Assembly: GCA_038251885.1 (NCBI GenBank) | Contig: JBBSAX010000244.1 | Span: 1-7,365 of the forward strand | Direction of reading: 5' to 3' | DNA: 7,365 bases | DNA from: JAHCHG01 sp038251885 | Lineage (GTDB): Bacteria; Acidobacteriota; Blastocatellia; Pyrinomonadales; Pyrinomonadaceae | Part shown: piece by piece, positions 4,609-7,365 of the stretch | Numbering within the stretch: the stretch's first letter is position 1 | Layout of the letters: each line of letters starts with the position of its first letter | Program-made: the position numbers and the translations under genes | Notes under the pieces: model-generated | Told to the model about the DNA's origin: nothing | What the model saw: only the letters and a program-made list of their open reading frames with translations | The model's database searches: none

Positions 4609-7365
4609 ATGATAATTGAAACTCTAACGACTCTTCGCGTCGCCGCCGGTTTAGTTGGTTTTGGTGCATCGCTCTATAACAATCAAGACAAAGATGGATA
4701 TTTTGACTTTGGAGAGTTTTCAAATGCTATCTTTGGGCAGGTTGTCGGCGGGCTTTTTAATGATTATCTGAACGAAGGTAAGGCGAAGGCTTACGAAAAA
4801 TTTCATAAACAATACTCGCGGATAAGTATTGAAAAAGATTCGCTTAATCACGACTTACAAAAAGCCGCCCGCAAAGCGCAATTGATAGCAACATTTTTCG
4901 CGGCGCAAGATTGTCTCGAAAAAGTTAAAGCGACAAATCTACCTGACGACGAAAAAAACAAGATAGTCAAGGTTTATGACAAGGCAAAAAGTTGGGTTGG
5001 CAAAAAAGACAGCCGACAGGTTTTTCTTGAGTCTGTTATTGAATATCTTAACGAACGAATAAACGGCATTGACGACGAAGATTTTAGCGGAACTTTAACT
5101 CCCGAACAGTTTGATTCCGTTTTCGACACTTATAAGAAAGCCGTTGACAACAAATCACAAAAACGGTTTGCCGATGAATTAAAGGCTGATATTATCCGCG
5201 AATTTGAGGTTTTGGCGATTGCCGACAAAGATTTCAGAATAGATTCGGAAGGTTTTGAAAAACTAAAAAATGCCATTAATAACGGCTGGAATGAATTAGT
5301 TCAAAAAGATATTGTCAGCGAACATTTTGTAACAATCAGCATTATAAACGCGTCGCAATCCAAAATCGGAAACAAATATGATTGGTTTAATTTGGTCTGC
5401 ATCATTTTTAACGAAGAGTATAAAAATAATCCGAGAGTCGAAGCCGCCGCACAAAAACAGTTGTTACTAAAGATTTGCGATAAGTTAGATAGTTTCGGCA
5501 AACTCAAAGGTAAAACCGTCAAACAATTAACTAAACAAATTTCTGCCTTTGCTGATGACATTAAATACATCCGCAAGGGAATTAATAAAGCTAATAGAGG
5601 GATTAAGAAAGCTAACAAAGGGATTGGTGCATTGGACGAGAGCGTTGCAGATTTGCATGTCAAGTTTGATGAATTTACTCAGGGTATTCCGCGAAACATA
5701 AAGTTCAATTCTCAGTTTCCGCCGAATATGAATGACAAGGTTTATGGACGGAATGATGAAATTGATGAGCTTATTGATTTTTTGAAAACTAAAAGTGAAC
5801 ATCCGGCAATTGTCGGGATGACCTGTTTGGGCAAGACTTCTTTGATTCGCAAGTTTTTGCATAAACATTATGACCAAGAACAGAACGAATCTTTACTTCC
5901 CGAAATTTTTACCGATGTTTTGTATTTGGATTGCGGACAAATTCTGACATTTGAAAAACTTTTACAGCAATTTAATTTGTTTATGCAGACGGCTGTTCAA
6001 TATGTGGACGGTGAAAAAGATGAATTTTGGAATAATGATGTTTTTTCGCTGTTCGGGGAACACAAAGTTTTGTTGATTTTCGATAATTTTGAAAACTGGC
6101 AAAAAGATAGTAAACACCTGAATGATGAGATAAAAGCCTTTCTCGAAACATTTCTGGCAAATCCGCATCTGGCAAAAGCCGTTTTTCTCTCGTGGTTTTT
6201 GCCGCACGAAGAGGATGAATTCGATACAAAGGTTGAAAGTTTGGAAAACATCACCGAAGAACTTGAAAAAGGCTTAGAACACGACGAGGCTTTGAAACTT
6301 GTTTGGGAAGAAAGCAAAAAGTTTTGCGGTAAAAATAGTTTGGCTGATTTGGATATAGTTTCGGGAGTCGAATTGACCGCATTTTTTAGAGATGTTTCCT
6401 ATAATCCGCAGTCAATTCAATCAATGGTGTATTTTATCAAGCGTGAGCAATGCACATTTCGGGAATTTCTCACCAAATATCAAAGAGCCTTCAACAATTT
6501 AGAGAACGATGACAGCGAACTCGATGAAAAGCGCAACAAAATCTTGCGTCCGGCGAAGGCTTTGATCCGGTTGCAGATTTCTTTGCTCAATCCGAAAGCA
6601 ATCGAACTCTTACATCACATTGCTTTTTACGATATTGAAGTTCCGCAAGATATTTTGGTTTTAGATTTGGAAAATATCGAAAAGGAATCGGAAGAAAATC
6701 GCACCCGACTCAATCGTCTGGCAAACGACCGTTTAGTTATCAAAAGCGTCAATCGCCTTGACCAAGAACCTTTTGCCTTTTTTACCTTACACGAAACTAT
6801 CCGCAAAACCCTTGAAGATGATTTGTATGTATTTAAGAATAATCACAAAACCCATCTCAAAAATCTCGCCAACCAAATGGAAGCTAAAACCCGCAATGCG
6901 TGGGAAAATAAACTCTTTTACAAAATGCTTGCCTTAACGGAATGTTGTGAAAAACTCGAAGATCATCTGATTAAAACCGCGCAAAGTCCATTGCGCCAAT
7001 ATCAGCGGGATTTAGTGGATTTTTATAAAGCTATGGCTTCGCAACAAATTGCCGAAACTTTCGCGGTTAATCTGACAGTTGAGCAAATAAAACAACTGCG
7101 AGTAAAATCCGAAGAATTATATCTGGATTACATCAAAAAATATCCGAATGACGCATTGGCTTACTACAATCTCGGAAATTTGCTTGCCAAAGATGAAAGT
7201 CGTCGGGCGGAAGCGGAAGAGAAATATAACACGGCGATTGAATTGAATCCGAATTACGCAAATGCTTACAACAATCTCGGAAATTTGCTTGCCAAAGATG
7301 AAAGTCGTCGGGCGGAAGCGGAAGAGAAATATAACACGGCGATTGAATTGAATCCGAATTACGCA
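4609..7365 (+). CDS. STAND-type P-loop NTPase with EF-hand-like N-terminus and TPR repeats (NLR-like, partial)
   Basis: An uninterrupted frame of 919 codons runs from ATG 4609 to the window edge with no stop. AAAAGAAA before the ATG is the only ribosome-binding hint. Residues 1-310 are mostly helical and match no family I recognise. They include EF-hand-like loops at 25-36 (NQDKDGYFDFGEF region) and 156-167. Residues 320-355 form a coiled coil of 7-residue units. The NTPase starts near 375 (VYGRNDEIDELIDFL), with Walker A GMTCLGKTS at 403-411 and Walker B LLIFDNFE at 488-495. This hhhhDNxE form is typical of STAND ATPases. A probable winged-helix part lies at about 645-740 (FFTLHETIRKTL). TPRs begin near 830 and continue to the edge. 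STAND proteins are signal switches: the repeats sense, ATP binding drives oligomerisation, and the N-terminus acts. Many bacterial members are antiphage NLR-like proteins. Defence is inferred from architecture only. No TIR, protease or nuclease motif is visible in the N-terminus. Confidence 0.85.
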   Translation, partial: MIIETLTTLRVAAGLVGFGASLYNNQDKDGYFDFGEFSNAIFGQVVGGLFNDYLNEGKAKAYEKFHKQYSRISIEKDSLNHDLQKAARKAQLIATFFAAQDCLEKVKATNLPDDEKNKIVKVYDKAKSWVGKKDSRQVFLESVIEYLNERINGIDDEDFSGTLTPEQFDSVFDTYKKAVDNKSQKRFADELKADIIREFEVLAIADKDFRIDSEGFEKLKNAINNGWNELVQKDIVSEHFVTISIINASQSKIGNKYDWFNLVCIIFNEEYKNNPRVEAAAQKQLLLKICDKLDSFGKLKGKTVKQLTKQISAFADDIKYIRKGINKANRGIKKANKGIGALDESVADLHVKFDEFTQGIPRNIKFNSQFPPNMNDKVYGRNDEIDELIDFLKTKSEHPAIVGMTCLGKTSLIRKFLHKHYDQEQNESLLPEIFTDVLYLDCGQILTFEKLLQQFNLFMQTAVQYVDGEKDEFWNNDVFSLFGEHKVLLIFDNFENWQKDSKHLNDEIKAFLETFLANPHLAKAVFLSWFLPHEEDEFDTKVESLENITEELEKGLEHDEALKLVWEESKKFCGKNSLADLDIVSGVELTAFFRDVSYNPQSIQSMVYFIKREQCTFREFLTKYQRAFNNLENDDSELDEKRNKILRPAKALIRLQISLLNPKAIELLHHIAFYDIEVPQDILVLDLENIEKESEENRTRLNRLANDRLVIKSVNRLDQEPFAFFTLHETIRKTLEDDLYVFKNNHKTHLKNLANQMEAKTRNAWENKLFYKMLALTECCEKLEDHLIKTAQSPLRQYQRDLVDFYKAMASQQIAETFAVNLTVEQIKQLRVKSEELYLDYIKKYPNDALAYYNLGNLLAKDESRRAEAEEKYNTAIELNPNYANAYNNLGNLLAKDESRRAEAEEKYNTAIELNPNYA
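5575..5637 (+). repeat. Three 21-bp units encoding a heptad coiled coil in the NTPase gene
   Basis: The units at 5575-5595, 5596-5616 and 5617-5637 encode KGINKAN, RGIKKAN and KGIGALD. The first two are close copies at the DNA level and the third is more diverged. The seven-residue period, with Ile at one position and Ala three positions later, suits a coiled coil. It lies just before the NTPase core and could be an oligomerisation or signalling stalk between the N-terminal region and the ATPase. Confidence 0.65.
7159..7365 (+). repeat. Near-identical 105-bp tandem TPR repeats reaching the window edge
   Basis: The sequence from 7159 repeats from 7264 with a 105-bp period. Over the 102 nt that can be compared there is one mismatch (T7165 versus A7270, Tyr versus Asn). 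Each unit encodes a 35-residue tetratricopeptide repeat with the family residues AYxNLGNLLA, then AEEKYNTAIELNPNYA. The last 95 bases of each copy are identical, showing recent duplication or ongoing homogenisation. The array probably continues beyond the window. Confidence 0.93.

Noticed and set aside
4621..4674. Signal peptide or membrane anchor at the start of the NTPase
   Set aside because: The stretch LRVAAGLVGFGASLY is only moderately hydrophobic, has no cleavage motif, and is better explained as the helix before the EF-hand-like loop.
5301..6317. Several minus-strand open frames opposite the NTPase gene
   Set aside because: They are antisense shadows. The plus-strand frame carries Walker motifs, coiled coil and TPRs and is open for 919 codons.

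Overview
This is a bacterial chromosomal window of moderate to low GC. It mixes ordinary metabolic and regulatory genes with accessory DNA. No rRNA, tRNA or CRISPR is visible, so the host cannot be named firmly. The LysA/LysR/EamA protein style, the heptanucleotide repeats and the weak Shine-Dalgarno signals suggest a free-living Gram-negative-type bacterium. Acidobacteriota (Blastocatellia-like) is a low-confidence guess from general impression, not from any marker gene.

Layout. Positions 1-105 hold the last 34 codons of an IS200/IS605-type Y1 transposase, followed directly by a bulged hairpin (106-130) that looks like the element's right-end structure. Positions 218-732 hold a two-gene toxin-antitoxin operon (PF09720-type antitoxin, RelE/ParE-type toxin) whose genes overlap by 40 nt. 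On the minus strand, 777-2237 encodes a diaminopimelate-decarboxylase-family enzyme. It carries an in-frame insertion made of two adjacent heptanucleotide tandem repeats. The 324-bp gap 2238-2561 holds a candidate promoter, a 107-bp element with perfect 23-bp inverted ends, and a doubtful 37-codon ORF. A LysR-family regulator (2562-3500, plus) is divergent from the decarboxylase. An EamA/DMT permease (3531-4454, minus) converges on the regulator.

The most interesting gene begins at 4609 and runs off the right edge: 919 codons with no stop. Its order is a long N-terminal region of no recognised family, a coiled coil made of 7-residue repeats, a STAND-type P-loop NTPase (Walker A GMTCLGKT, Walker B LLIFDNFE), a probable winged-helix region, and TPR repeats of 35 residues. 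The last two TPR units are almost identical at the DNA level (one mismatch in 102 nt), which indicates recent expansion. This effector-NTPase-repeat sensor plan is that of bacterial NLR-like proteins, many of which defend against phage. Its N-terminal region contains one textbook EF-hand calcium-binding loop (residues 25-36), one near-canonical loop (156-167) and one degenerate echo (204-215). A calcium-responsive STAND ATPase would be unusual and is the main lead here.

How the genes fit together. The decarboxylase/LysR pair repeats the classic divergent lysA-lysR arrangement, although the spacer has been invaded by a repeat. A T-N11-A dyad lies between the permease and the STAND gene. The transposon end, toxin-antitoxin pair, repeats and NLR-like gene mark the flanks as an accessory neighbourhood around a core metabolic block.
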